Positions 1 to 6,394 of a DNA stretch of 64,000 nucleotides are shown one piece after another (the first letter of the stretch is position 1; each line of letters begins with the position of its first letter). The stretch is from Pseudomonas paralcaligenes. GTDB taxonomy: Bacteria; Pseudomonadota; Gammaproteobacteria; Pseudomonadales; Pseudomonadaceae. The notes beneath the pieces were generated by a model. The model searched no databases. It was not told the origin of the DNA and worked only from the letters and a program-made list of their open reading frames with translations. The stretch is taken from the NCBI RefSeq assembly GCF_019655855.1, contig NZ_BPFX01000006.1:213564-277563 (forward strand). Reading direction: 5' to 3'. A program made the position numbers and the translations under genes.

Positions 1-104
1 CAGATGGAGTCCGGATACGCGTCCCAAGTCTCTTCGAGAAGAACGGTCTGGCCGATGTAGCCGAATGCGGTCACTGGATCGGGAGTAAAGGCTGTCTCAG
101 GCAT
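1..104 (-). CDS. Phage protein, partial (tandem paralogue of the next gene)
   Basis: This gene runs off the left edge of the window, so only about the first 34 residues are visible (MPETAFTPDPVTAFGYIGQT and on). They match the start of the neighbouring protein at 97-447 (AFDPVAAIGYLGQTVLVE), so the two are tandem paralogues. The ATG at 104 overlaps the stop of the upstream gene by 8 bases, which indicates translational coupling in the prophage early operon. I do not recognise the family. Function unknown. Confidence 0.7.
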   Translation of the reverse strand, partial: MPETAFTPDPVTAFGYIGQTVLLEETWDAYPDSI

Positions 105-447
105 GGACGCGCACCTCTTCCCTGGCTCCGGTTCCCTGGATCAGTTGAGGCCGTGGCAGGGAGCCCAGCACCTTGCCGGAAGCGTGCCGGTCACGACCGT
201 GAATGACCCGAATCGTGTGGATGTTGTTGAAGTAGGTTTCAATCGGTGAATCCTCGCTATTGCCGAAGGAAATAGTCAGGAAGTAGCCGTCATCAAAGAC
301 GCCCGGCACCGGCAGCACCACACCGACCACGTGGTAGCAACGCCAGAGCACTTCGCTGTCTTCCTCCCAGCCCAGCTCAACAAGAACCGTCTGGCCGAGG
401 TAGCCGATGGCGGCGACAGGGTCGAACGCGAGAGTCGGACTAGACAT
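97..447 (-). CDS. Hypothetical Pf-like prophage early protein
   Basis: A 116-residue soluble protein with no signal peptide or membrane segment. It is the fourth gene of a chain of overlapping minus-strand genes reading away from the phage repressor. Its start at 447 overlaps the end of the preceding HTH gene by 8 bases and its end overlaps the start of a paralogous copy. The N-terminal motif (FDPVAAIGYLGQTVLVE) is repeated in that copy. The family is not known to me; position suggests an early or replication-accessory role in a filamentous phage. That role is inference. Confidence 0.7.
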   Translation of the reverse strand: MSSPTLAFDPVAAIGYLGQTVLVELGWEEDSEVLWRCYHVVGVVLPVPGVFDDGYFLTISFGNSEDSPIETYFNNIHTIRVIHGRDRHASGKVLGSLPRPQLIQGTGAREEVRVHA

Positions 448-655
448 GGGCGTAGTCCCCTTCCTTGAAGACGGTCTTGCCCTTCTCCAGATCGGCCCGC
501 AGGCGGGCCAGATTGACCATACGGAAGTCGGCCAGCTTCATGCTCGGGATGGTCTGGCTGTCCACCCAATTGATGACTTGCTCAACCGACACCCCGCTCA
601 GCTCGGCGAAGGTCTTTACGCTGCACAGGTCTAGCGAATCGTCTTTTTGGCTCAT
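440..655 (-). CDS. Small HTH-type DNA-binding protein of prophage 1
   Basis: A 71-residue protein whose layout (AELSGVSVEQVINWVDSQ, then a KGKTVFKEGDYA tail) looks like a small winged-helix or excisionase-type DNA-binding protein. It is homologous to the gene at 43706-43979 of prophage 2, which ends RGKTVFCAGDYADE. The ATG at 655 overlaps the stop of the Arc-like gene (ATGA). Probable role: transcription or excision control in the phage early operon. The fold is judged by eye only. Confidence 0.7.
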   Translation of the reverse strand: MSQKDDSLDLCSVKTFAELSGVSVEQVINWVDSQTIPSMKLADFRMVNLARLRADLEKGKTVFKEGDYAHV

Positions 656-816
656 TGCATATGCTCCTGCTTTGGCTTGTCCTGGGCGAAACTGGCCTCA
701 AGGCGGATGACGACTTCCGAGTTCATCGAACGGCGCGAGGCGAAGGCGGACTGTTCGATCTTGGCGCGCAGCTCGGACGGCACGCGCAGCTTGAATTGCG
801 GGTCTGTTCTGCTCAC
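652..816 (-). CDS. Arc-type ribbon-helix-helix DNA-binding protein
   Basis: A 54-residue protein, too short for many gene callers. The sequence FKLRVPSELRAKIEQSA followed by SRRSMNSEVVIRLEASF matches the Arc/MetJ ribbon-helix-helix pattern: one strand with alternating exposed residues (Q-F-K-L-R-V) and two helices containing the typical RSMNSEV. The start is GTG at 816, overlapping the stop of the upstream gene (GTGA), and its own stop overlaps the ATG of the next gene. Probably a dimeric transcription factor of the prophage early operon. Confidence 0.8.
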   Translation of the reverse strand: MSRTDPQFKLRVPSELRAKIEQSAFASRRSMNSEVVIRLEASFAQDKPKQEHMQ

Positions 817-1031
817 TGCGACCACTCCTTTTCCAGCAGGTGACGGGTCAGCAGCGCCACGTTGACCATCACGCGCTTACCCACCTTCTCGGTCGGCAGG
901 TAGCCGCGATCAATCCAGGTACGCACGACGATGGGTTCGTCACCCATGCCGATCCACTCGGCGAACCTTTGCCAGGGCATCAGCGGCGGGGCGCCGTGCA
1001 GCTTTTGCGAGTCGAGAGCTTCCGTATCCAT
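813..1031 (-). CDS. XisF-like excisionase/regulator candidate
   Basis: A 72-residue protein that is the first minus-strand gene divergent from the phage repressor. In Pf4 the excisionase XisF4 lies divergent to the repressor Pf4r. The layout (WQRFAEWIG, RTWIDRGYLPTEKVGKRVMVN, LTRHLLEKEW) is that of small winged-helix excisionases and is shared, loosely, with the genes at 440-655 and 43706-43979. Assigning it as the excisionase rests on position and general resemblance, not on a database match. Confidence 0.6.
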   Translation of the reverse strand: MDTEALDSQKLHGAPPLMPWQRFAEWIGMGDEPIVVRTWIDRGYLPTEKVGKRVMVNVALLTRHLLEKEWSQ

Positions 1032-1059
1032 CTGCTTTGTTCCACTATGTTCGGCATTG

Positions 1060-1139
1060 TCAGTGATTTACCGTCAGTGAAATATGTTCACTGAACAAAA
1101 TATACCAATGCGCCCACCGTGGTGAAATAGTTTCAGTGG
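1060..1139. promoter_or_regulatory. Operator cluster of prophage 1 repressor
   Basis: The region between the divergent repressor and xis-like genes carries TCAGTGA at 1060-1066 and 1074-1080, its inverse TCACTGA at 1088-1094, and TCAGTGG at 1133-1139. Repeated copies of one short motif in a divergent control region are expected for phage repressor operators. Prophage 2 has a different motif at the same place, which suggests different immunity. Confidence 0.6.
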
Positions 1140-1157
1140 AGATTTTTTTAGATCGTT

Positions 1158-1433
1158 ATGGAATCAATCCAGCAGCGCGCTAGAACTTTGATCGCAAAAG
1201 CAGGCTTCGACACACTGATCAAGCACAGCGAGATTGGCCTCAATCGCTGGCATACCGTGAGATTCAAAGACGTCCGCATGAGTACGGAAGAGCTGGAGAT
1301 TCTGGTGAAGCTCTACCCGCAGTACACCATGTGGCTTGCAAGCGGCCAGATCGCTCCAGAGATCGGGCAGACCAGTCCAAAATACGACGAGGCCAATAAG
1401 GCATTGCCCACACCCGGCGCGGCATCGAGCTAA
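1158..1433 (+). CDS. Pf4r-like phage repressor (prophage 1)
   Basis: A 91-residue DNA-binding protein, homologous to the prophage 2 protein at 44100-44372. The shared elements are the RW-x-x-x-(R/K) segment, the (E)LEIL block and the C-terminal GQTSP-x-YDEA signature. It is read divergently from the early genes, the place of the immunity repressor in Pf phages. It probably holds the lytic operon silent by binding the TCAGTGA repeats just upstream. Downstream, a -1 frame extension resembles that behind the prophage 2 repressor. Confidence 0.75.
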   Translation: MESIQQRARTLIAKAGFDTLIKHSEIGLNRWHTVRFKDVRMSTEELEILVKLYPQYTMWLASGQIAPEIGQTSPKYDEANKALPTPGAASS

Positions 1434-1519
1434 CCCAGGAAGCAGCACAACGCTGGTTCAGCCGTACCCAGGCAAGAGGCCAGGATTGAACACGCACAGG
1501 AAGCAGTAGGAGCACAACG

Positions 1520-2239
1520 ATGAGAATCGATCAGGACGATATCCCCGAGTACATCCGCGCCCGAAAACCAAGCCCCTGGAGCCCGCTGTTCTCTATAGCC
1601 AAATGGTCCATTGCAGGCCTGTTCGGCATAGGCATTACAGCTGGAGCACTCTACTTCGCCGATGGGAACATGGCTCAGTTAGCCAAGCTATCTCGCATTG
1701 AGCCAAACACTGCCAAGCCCACTCCGGCTGTGCCTCCAGAAAGCAACACAGAAAGATACTACGAAGACTGGACGCCACCAGAGAAAACCGCAGAAGACCT
1801 ATTCTGGGAAGATCAGGGCAACTCTGAAAAGCAAACTGTCTACAACGACAGTAACTATCGCCCAAAGAACCCCGTCAACGTAGTCAGCACGGAAGGCATC
1901 CGGGAATCCAATGCCTACCAACAGCGCTCCGCTCAACAAACTAAAACAGTACATCCACGAGTCGAGCGCGATGGCAAATGGATTGATAGATGGGGAGGCG
2001 GTGGTAGCTATTACGCCAAGTGGAAAACCACTAATAATTACATTGATGGTGGCACTGTTTGCTCAAACCACAAACGCGGATCAATCGACTATCGCGAATG
2101 CCGCAAAGGTGCAAAACAGTACTTTCACGAGCAATGCAGGGTCTGGCGAGATCGGTACGATAGTGACCGCGAGAATCATAGCCATCGAATGAGGCAGCGA
2201 TACTGCTCAGCAGCCAGCAGCTTTAGCCCTATGGGATAG
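1520..2239 (+). CDS. Cargo membrane-anchored protein, unknown
   Basis: A 239-residue protein with an N-terminal cytoplasmic stretch, one transmembrane helix at about residues 28-48 (AKWSIAGLFGIGITAGALYF), a proline-rich hydrophilic linker, and a C-terminal domain with cysteines and many charged or aromatic residues. A ribosome-binding site (aggag) precedes the ATG. It follows the repressor on the same strand in the cargo zone of prophage 1. I do not recognise the family. A surface-exposed or superinfection-exclusion role is possible but is only a guess. Confidence 0.65.
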   Translation: MRIDQDDIPEYIRARKPSPWSPLFSIAKWSIAGLFGIGITAGALYFADGNMAQLAKLSRIEPNTAKPTPAVPPESNTERYYEDWTPPEKTAEDLFWEDQGNSEKQTVYNDSNYRPKNPVNVVSTEGIRESNAYQQRSAQQTKTVHPRVERDGKWIDRWGGGGSYYAKWKTTNNYIDGGTVCSNHKRGSIDYRECRKGAKQYFHEQCRVWRDRYDSDRENHSHRMRQRYCSAASSFSPMG

Positions 2240-2301
2240 AGCGCAGTTAAGCGTTCAGCTCAGCAAGGTTGAACATGATGCCCAACCTTACATTAGAAAA
2301 A

Positions 2302-2457
2302 TCACTGCTCTACTGCTGATATAATTTTCGCCTTCCCTCTCTCCCTTTCTTTAATTTTCTCTTTAGCTTGGCTAGCACTACTCGCCTTAACCATAGAGCT
2401 AGAAACAAACGAACTACCTTCTCTAGTAAATGTAACTTTAAACGTCTTCTCAGCCAT
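2302..2457 (-). CDS. Small cargo protein, 51 residues
   Basis: This small gene starts MAEKTFKVTFTREGSSF and is lysine- and glutamate-rich towards the end. The ATG at 2457 overlaps the stop of the upstream 119-residue gene by one base (TGATG), with a GGAG ribosome site inside that gene, so the two are translationally coupled. Low GC like the rest of the cargo. A two-gene coupled pair in a prophage cargo zone is compatible with toxin-antitoxin or immunity roles, but nothing in the sequence identifies one. Confidence 0.6.
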   Translation of the reverse strand: MAEKTFKVTFTREGSSFVSSSMVKASSASQAKEKIKERERGKAKIISAVEQ

Positions 2458-2816
2458 CACTTGCTCTCCTTAGACAATTTCCTACCCTTATTTCTCTCGA
2501 TAAACTCTTCAGTCTTTTTTACCTGCTCATCAGTTAAATTATGCCTCCCTTCTTTCAGCCTTTGCTCCGCCACTCCAGCCAAAATCCCAGGACTTCTATT
2601 TATAATCTCCACTCCAACATGCAAGCCAGTCTTGCCAGCAAAAAGACCGACATTAAAGACTGCTTTACCTGCAAGTTTTGCAAAGGCCGATAATTTCTCC
2701 TGCCCACCGCTGGCAAACTGAACATCTGTCACCGCATCACCCAGATCAAAATAATTCTCACTTTCATAAAAAGCTTTTTTAATTCTCTTTGAATCATCAT
2801 CATTTATTTCAGACAT
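2457..2816 (-). CDS. Cargo protein, 119 residues, unknown
   Basis: A 119-residue protein with an acidic N-terminus, a central glycine- and alanine-rich amphipathic or weakly hydrophobic segment (AFAKLAGKAVFNVGLFAGKTG) and a charged C-terminus. It is the first gene of a coupled pair with the 51-residue gene downstream. The base composition is distinctly AT-richer than the host DNA. I recognise no family. The central segment could insert in or associate with a membrane; that is inference. Confidence 0.6.
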   Translation of the reverse strand: MSEINDDDSKRIKKAFYESENYFDLGDAVTDVQFASGGQEKLSAFAKLAGKAVFNVGLFAGKTGLHVGVEIINRSPGILAGVAEQRLKEGRHNLTDEQVKKTEEFIERNKGRKLSKESK

Positions 2817-3078
2817 ATAGCATTCCCTTAGAAAATAATCCCTAGAAAGCCTTGAGGCACGTCAAGGCCGGCGCACGATCCAAACTGCTACACCTGAGAT
2901 TAGTGCAAGCTAGCTTAGAGTCAAAAAGTGACGAATCTTTGGCGGAGCATAGCTGAAAAAATGCAGCTTGGCCTTGATTACAAGATCAGATAAACCGAAC
3001 TTCTCGGAACAAATGCAAACACCGAACAGAACGGAATAACCCAAGAGCTTATTAGAAGTCAAGCACTCTTTAAAAATC

Positions 3079-3526
3079 TCATACCCCGCACTCTGATATC
3101 GCTCTAACCAAGCAATAAGGTATTACCGCAATCGCCAAGCCTAGTGCAGAGGCCGAAGCCTCTTGAGGAGCCCCATTAGCAACAGAAACGCCCACAACAA
3201 CCACTAGCCCACCAATGACCGCAAAAATTGCGCGCTATCACCCACAGAACCCCATAAAAAGATGAAGTTCCAGACTCATTTTTAATATTTATCTCATTTT
3301 TATTTCTTACAACATCAAAACCATCAGAAATATCCAGCCTAAATTTGTCCCTTATTGCCCTGACATCCCCAGCACTCCAAACACCATCTTCTCTTGCAAG
3401 ATTTTTATATCCAACACAAACCAGTCTTTCTATTATTTCAGAATCGGACAATCCATCCTCAACAAAAGATGCAATAGTTTTTATCTGCTTATTTGCATGG
3501 GCATCCCGCACATACACTCTCATCAC
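3079..3526 (-). pseudogene. Cargo membrane protein with a +1 frameshift
   Basis: From the ATG at 3526 (or 3523) the frame encodes about 98 residues of a soluble domain (MRVYVRDAHANKQIKTIASF, later DGVWSAGDVRAIRDKF). It then enters a hydrophobic stretch and is cut off in an unlikely Cys/Trp-rich tail ending at 3176. Shifting the frame by +1 near 3231 restores a convincing membrane segment (AIFAVIGGLVVVVGVSVANG) and a second one (LGLAIAVIPYCLVRAI), ending at 3079. The intact product would be about 148 residues. Either a one-base insertion, or an error in the sequence. Confidence 0.6.
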
Positions 3527-3553
3527 ACCCCCTTTTCGACTAGTGGCTGAGAC

Positions 3554-3901
3554 CTATAAATACTTAGAGCTGGTAATAACCAGCTTACGATCTGGCTGAC
3601 TGCAAGAAAGCATCATGGCAGCATCGTTAGTCCAAACCTTTGTCACATGAAGGGCTTCAGTTTGAACAATGACCTTGACCGGATATTGCTCCTTAACCGC
3701 AGCAAGAACCTCATTAACTTTAGCCACACACAATCCGAATGAAACAGCCTGTGTCTGCGTGGTTGGACTGCCCTGCTCGGGAGGGTGCCCAGAGTTAACC
3801 ATCTTGCGAAGCTGTTCTGGAGTATAAGTATTCTCAGCATATGCCGAAAAAGATAGCGAAATAGCAAGAATTAGTGAGGAAGATACAAAAAACCTAACCA
3901 T
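3554..3901 (-). CDS. Exported cargo protein, unknown
   Basis: A 115-residue protein with a clear signal peptide (RFFVSSSLILAISLSFSAYA, cleavage after AYA). The mature part has two cysteines (GLCVAK and MLSCSQ) that could form a disulfide in the periplasm. It is the last gene before the right attachment site of prophage 1. AT-rich. The family is not recognised. A periplasmic accessory of a phage-encoded trait is the most that context supports. Confidence 0.65.
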   Translation of the reverse strand: MVRFFVSSSLILAISLSFSAYAENTYTPEQLRKMVNSGHPPEQGSPTTQTQAVSFGLCVAKVNEVLAAVKEQYPVKVIVQTEALHVTKVWTNDAAMMLSCSQPDRKLVITSSKYL

Positions 3902-4155
3902 CTAGTACTCCCTGTAATACTTAAGTCTTGGGCTCGTCCATACCAAAGTTTTTGCTCGAACACATGAATAGGCCTAATCAGAATCTGCCCAGCAGACCAT
4001 CAGCGCGCCATAGTGGCCTTACGCTACTATCAGACTGGTACTATGTCTAGAGTAAGCGTCGAAACCACAGCGAAGCATGGCGGGATAATGCGGCTTGGTA
4101 TTCGCTGCAATGCCAGAAAAGCCGGGCTTTGCAGAGTAATGCAAGGCACCAAAAA

Positions 4156-4181
4156 GGGTTCGATTCCCTTCGCCCGCTCCA
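4156..4181 (+). other. attR of prophage 1: 3' end of tRNA-Gly(CCC)
   Basis: The last 26 bases of a tRNA-Gly(CCC) gene are present without the rest: the T-loop sequence GGGTTCGATTCCC followed by the acceptor strand TTCGCCCGC and TCCA. They stand where prophage cargo ends and host DNA begins. A lone tRNA 3' end is the expected right attachment site of an element integrated in that tRNA gene; the intact tRNA and attL should lie left of this window. Confidence 0.8.
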
Positions 4182-4195
4182 GAATCGCATCGACA

Positions 4196-4220
4196 AGGCC
4201 CTGTTTTTACAGGGCTTTTT
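4196..4220 (+). terminator. tRNA-Gly terminator
   Basis: A 7-bp stem (GCCCTGT/ACAGGGC, 4198-4204 and 4209-4215) with a 4-base T loop is followed by five T. It sits just after the tRNA-Gly 3' end and so is the original terminator of that tRNA. Confidence 0.8.
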
Positions 4221-4283
4221 CGTTTCTGCCATTGCATGAGTCGACCAAATAGCACCGATCACCAGGGCAAGTGAAACGGTGCC

Positions 4284-4595
4284 TCAAGTTTCTCCGCGCT
4301 GAACCACCGTGCCATACCCGACTATGCGTGCGCCCTCAAGGATTTCGAATCGACAGCCTGGCCGCAGAGCAGCGTAGGAAACATCCGGCTCGTAGACGAG
4401 CCGGAGCGTGGCCAACACCGGGGTCCCAAAAGGAGCTTGGCCTTCAGGGCCGGCGACGAACTCGACCCCGAGCATGGATGGATCGGGTGGCACCCGCAGG
4501 TGCGGCCGATAACGCTGGTTGTCGAGCAGAGGGCCGAGCTGGCGCCCGCCCTGCTCAGGTGCGAGAAACGTGACCTTTGCTTCGACTGTTGTCAT
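4284..4595 (-). CDS. Stand-alone EF-Tu domain III-like protein
   Basis: A 103-residue protein beginning MTTVEAKVTFLAPEQGGR. Its start resembles the opening of elongation factor Tu domain III (EAEVYVLSKEEGGRHTP in EF-Tu). Its end, RFEILEGARIVGYGTVV, resembles the EF-Tu C-terminus (RFAIREGGRTVGAGVV). No GTPase domain is present. A good ribosome site (AGGGG) precedes the ATG at 4595, and I reject an upstream start because it lacks one. Role unknown; domain III in EF-Tu contacts tRNA and EF-Ts. Confidence 0.65.
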   Translation of the reverse strand: MTTVEAKVTFLAPEQGGRQLGPLLDNQRYRPHLRVPPDPSMLGVEFVAGPEGQAPFGTPVLATLRLVYEPDVSYAALRPGCRFEILEGARIVGYGTVVQRGET

Positions 4596-4671
4596 ATCGC
4601 CCCTAGCGGCCTGACGATGGGCAGGCTCCAAAGCTGTTCTGAATAGTCTTGCTCTTTCCACAAGGAAAAGT

Positions 4672-4977
4672 GTGACGGAGATGATGAAATCCAACCGAAA
4701 GCCAGCCAAGGACCATTGGCCGATGCCGCTCTGGGAGCGGCTGCTGATTGCGCTCGTGGTCCTGGCCTTCGCCATCGTGGGGCTCGGGTTCGGTGTGTTC
4801 GGCATTCTCGAGGGCGCGGTGAGCTTTCCGAGCCGGCAGGCGAGCAGTGTGATCGTTCAGGCCGAGTCGCCGGTGATGTTCTGGGCGAGCGTCGGTGTAT
4901 GGCTGGTGGTCGGCCTGGGGCTTTTCTCGGTGGCCGTGGTCATTCTGCTGGATGTGGCAAGGCGGCTCTTCCGCTAG
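4672..4977 (+). CDS. Small inner-membrane protein, two TM helices
   Basis: About 101 residues, starting at GTG 4672 with AAGGAA four bases upstream (ATG 4681 or 4684 are alternatives). Two hydrophobic helices are visible, at about residues 22-45 (RLLIALVVLAFAIVGLGFGV) and 69-95 (FWASVGVWLVVGLGLFSVAV), separated by a short polar loop, with a basic C-terminus. It is read divergently from the EF-Tu-like gene. No family recognised. Confidence 0.65.
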   Translation: MTEMMKSNRKPAKDHWPMPLWERLLIALVVLAFAIVGLGFGVFGILEGAVSFPSRQASSVIVQAESPVMFWASVGVWLVVGLGLFSVAVVILLDVARRLFR

Positions 4978-5161
4978 ATCGAAGCCTCTCTACGGCAACC
5001 GTTGGAAGCTCCGTCGGATCGCACGAAACGCCTCGCTGCCGGGGCAAGGCAGAACGCCATCACGAATTGTGATTTGCATCTCATTTTCGCCACCATGGAA
5101 ATGTCGACAGCGTCACAAAGCTTGGTAGGCTTCCGCGATCCCTCTTCCAGGAGCTTTTCCG

Positions 5162-5323
5162 ATGAAGGAACAGCGGAAATACCTCGCGTTGCGTGCCCAT
5201 ATCGAGAGCCTGCTTCAGGAAGGCGCCAAGATCGTCAGCCGCGATCCCTTCACCCTGCGTATCAGCGGGCATCTGTTCCGCGTGCAGCACGGGATGTTGA
5301 TCGGCAACTCGACGGCCGCCTGA
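5162..5323 (+). CDS. Conserved-looking small protein, 53 residues
   Basis: MKEQRKYLALRAHIESLLQE begins a 53-residue protein with a strong ribosome site (AGGAGC) nine bases before the ATG. It contains an amphipathic helix then a beta-rich part (RDPFTLRISGHLFRVQHGML). Its stop lies 6 bases from the convergent stop of the ClpP-like gene. Function unknown. Confidence 0.65.
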   Translation: MKEQRKYLALRAHIESLLQEGAKIVSRDPFTLRISGHLFRVQHGMLIGNSTAA

Positions 5324-5329
5324 CTCCCG

Positions 5330-5881
5330 TCAGGAATGCACGCACCAGCTTACCGATTCGGCCGGCATTCCCAGGCAGTCCACGGCGTGGATCAGTCCTG
5401 AATTCAGCGCATCCTCGGCGTTGATGATCCGGGGGGCCGCCGTCAGGCAGTCGAGCACGTCCAGGGGCGCCCTGGCGCCGCGGGTGCACTCCTCCACGAT
5501 GCTGGCGTACAGCTGCAGGTCGTAGTCCAGGCTCATCGCGTATTCCGACATGCGCACGTGGTCGACCGCGCCGTTCAGCGTCCAGTGGAACGGGTGGAAG
5601 AGGAACTTGCTGTAGTGGCAGGCCGTGCGCCGCTCCCCCGCCAGGAAGATGATGTTGCCCATGGACTCGACCGTTCCCAGGTTTTGGGTCTTCACCGGCA
5701 CCGGCAGGGACACCAGGAAGTTGTAGAGCGAGAAGCCGTAGCTGCATTCCCCGCCCATGGTGGCGATCTTGATGATCAGCTCGTCGGCCCCCTGCTGGAT
5801 GGCCTGGGAGCATTTGTCGATCAACTGGCCGCAGGTGGAGGAGTTGATCGGCGCGGTGAAATGGACCACATGGCTGCGCAT
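5330..5881 (-). CDS. ClpP/SppA-superfamily serine peptidase-like protein
   Basis: A 183-residue protein with the ClpP/crotonase fold pattern. Seen directly: GTVESMGNIIFLAG, in which Ser of ESMG would be the nucleophile, and about 26 residues later CHYSKFLFHPFHW, in which the His of FHP would be the general base, as in ClpP (HQP). An acidic residue in the C-terminal part (NAEDALNSGLI) could complete the triad. No ClpX/ClpA-docking evidence and no neighbouring ATPase. It has GGAGAG before the ATG at 5881. Probably a stand-alone peptidase; substrate unknown. Confidence 0.75.
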   Translation of the reverse strand: MRSHVVHFTAPINSSTCGQLIDKCSQAIQQGADELIIKIATMGGECSYGFSLYNFLVSLPVPVKTQNLGTVESMGNIIFLAGERRTACHYSKFLFHPFHWTLNGAVDHVRMSEYAMSLDYDLQLYASIVEECTRGARAPLDVLDCLTAAPRIINAEDALNSGLIHAVDCLGMPAESVSWCVHS

Positions 5882-5992
5882 GCCTGCTCTCCGTTCGGTT
5901 CGGCAAGGAAGGTGAAAGCCGACGCCTCACAGTGACTGAGTGGCGACCCGACGCGCGGTTTCATGTTTCACCGGCGTGGCGGACGAATGGCC

Positions 5993-6223
5993 TCAGTTGC
6001 CCGCGATGCCGGTGATGGTGATGCCGTAGTCGCGCAACAACTGCACCGCCGGCTCGTCGCTGCGCTTGTCCTGGCCGTCGCCGAACTCGCCCTTTTCCAA
6101 GTTCTGCCGGGCCCAGTCGAGCAGATGCTCAACGGCCTCCTCCATCTCCGGCTTGTGGTCGGCCTGCATGTCCAGCGTGCAGGTGCTGTTGTCCCGGTTG
6201 TAGCTGATGGTCCATTGCGCCAT
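5993..6223 (-). CDS. Hypothetical protein, 76 residues
   Basis: A 76-residue soluble acidic protein starting MAQWTISYNRDNSTCTLDM at 6223 with a GGAGG ribosome site. It has a central predicted helix (EMEEAVEHLLDWARQNL) and a C-terminal strand-like segment (YGITITGIAGN). It lies divergent from the FAN1 gene. No family recognised. Confidence 0.65.
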   Translation of the reverse strand: MAQWTISYNRDNSTCTLDMQADHKPEMEEAVEHLLDWARQNLEKGEFGDGQDKRSDEPAVQLLRDYGITITGIAGN

Positions 6224-6369
6224 GGTGGCCTCCTGCGAACGATGCGGGTCAGAGCCCTGCGTACAAAGTTCGAGTGGCCGTGGAGAACAAGGGTTCAGGC
6301 AACGAGCCAGACGGCCGTGCAGGCGGTCGGGCCGGGCTTGCGTGCGCGGGCTCCTTGACGCACTCTTGC

Positions 6370-6385
6370 CTGTATATAAAGCCAG
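6370..6385. promoter_or_regulatory. LexA (SOS) box candidate upstream of FAN1
   Basis: CTGTATATAAAGCCAG fits CTG-N10-CAG, the LexA core, with the expected AT-rich TATATAAA interior. It lies 10 bases before the FAN1 start codon and overlaps AT-rich promoter-like sequence. One base (CCAG for ACAG) departs from the best consensus. Confidence 0.6.
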
Positions 6386-6394
6386 TATATTTCC

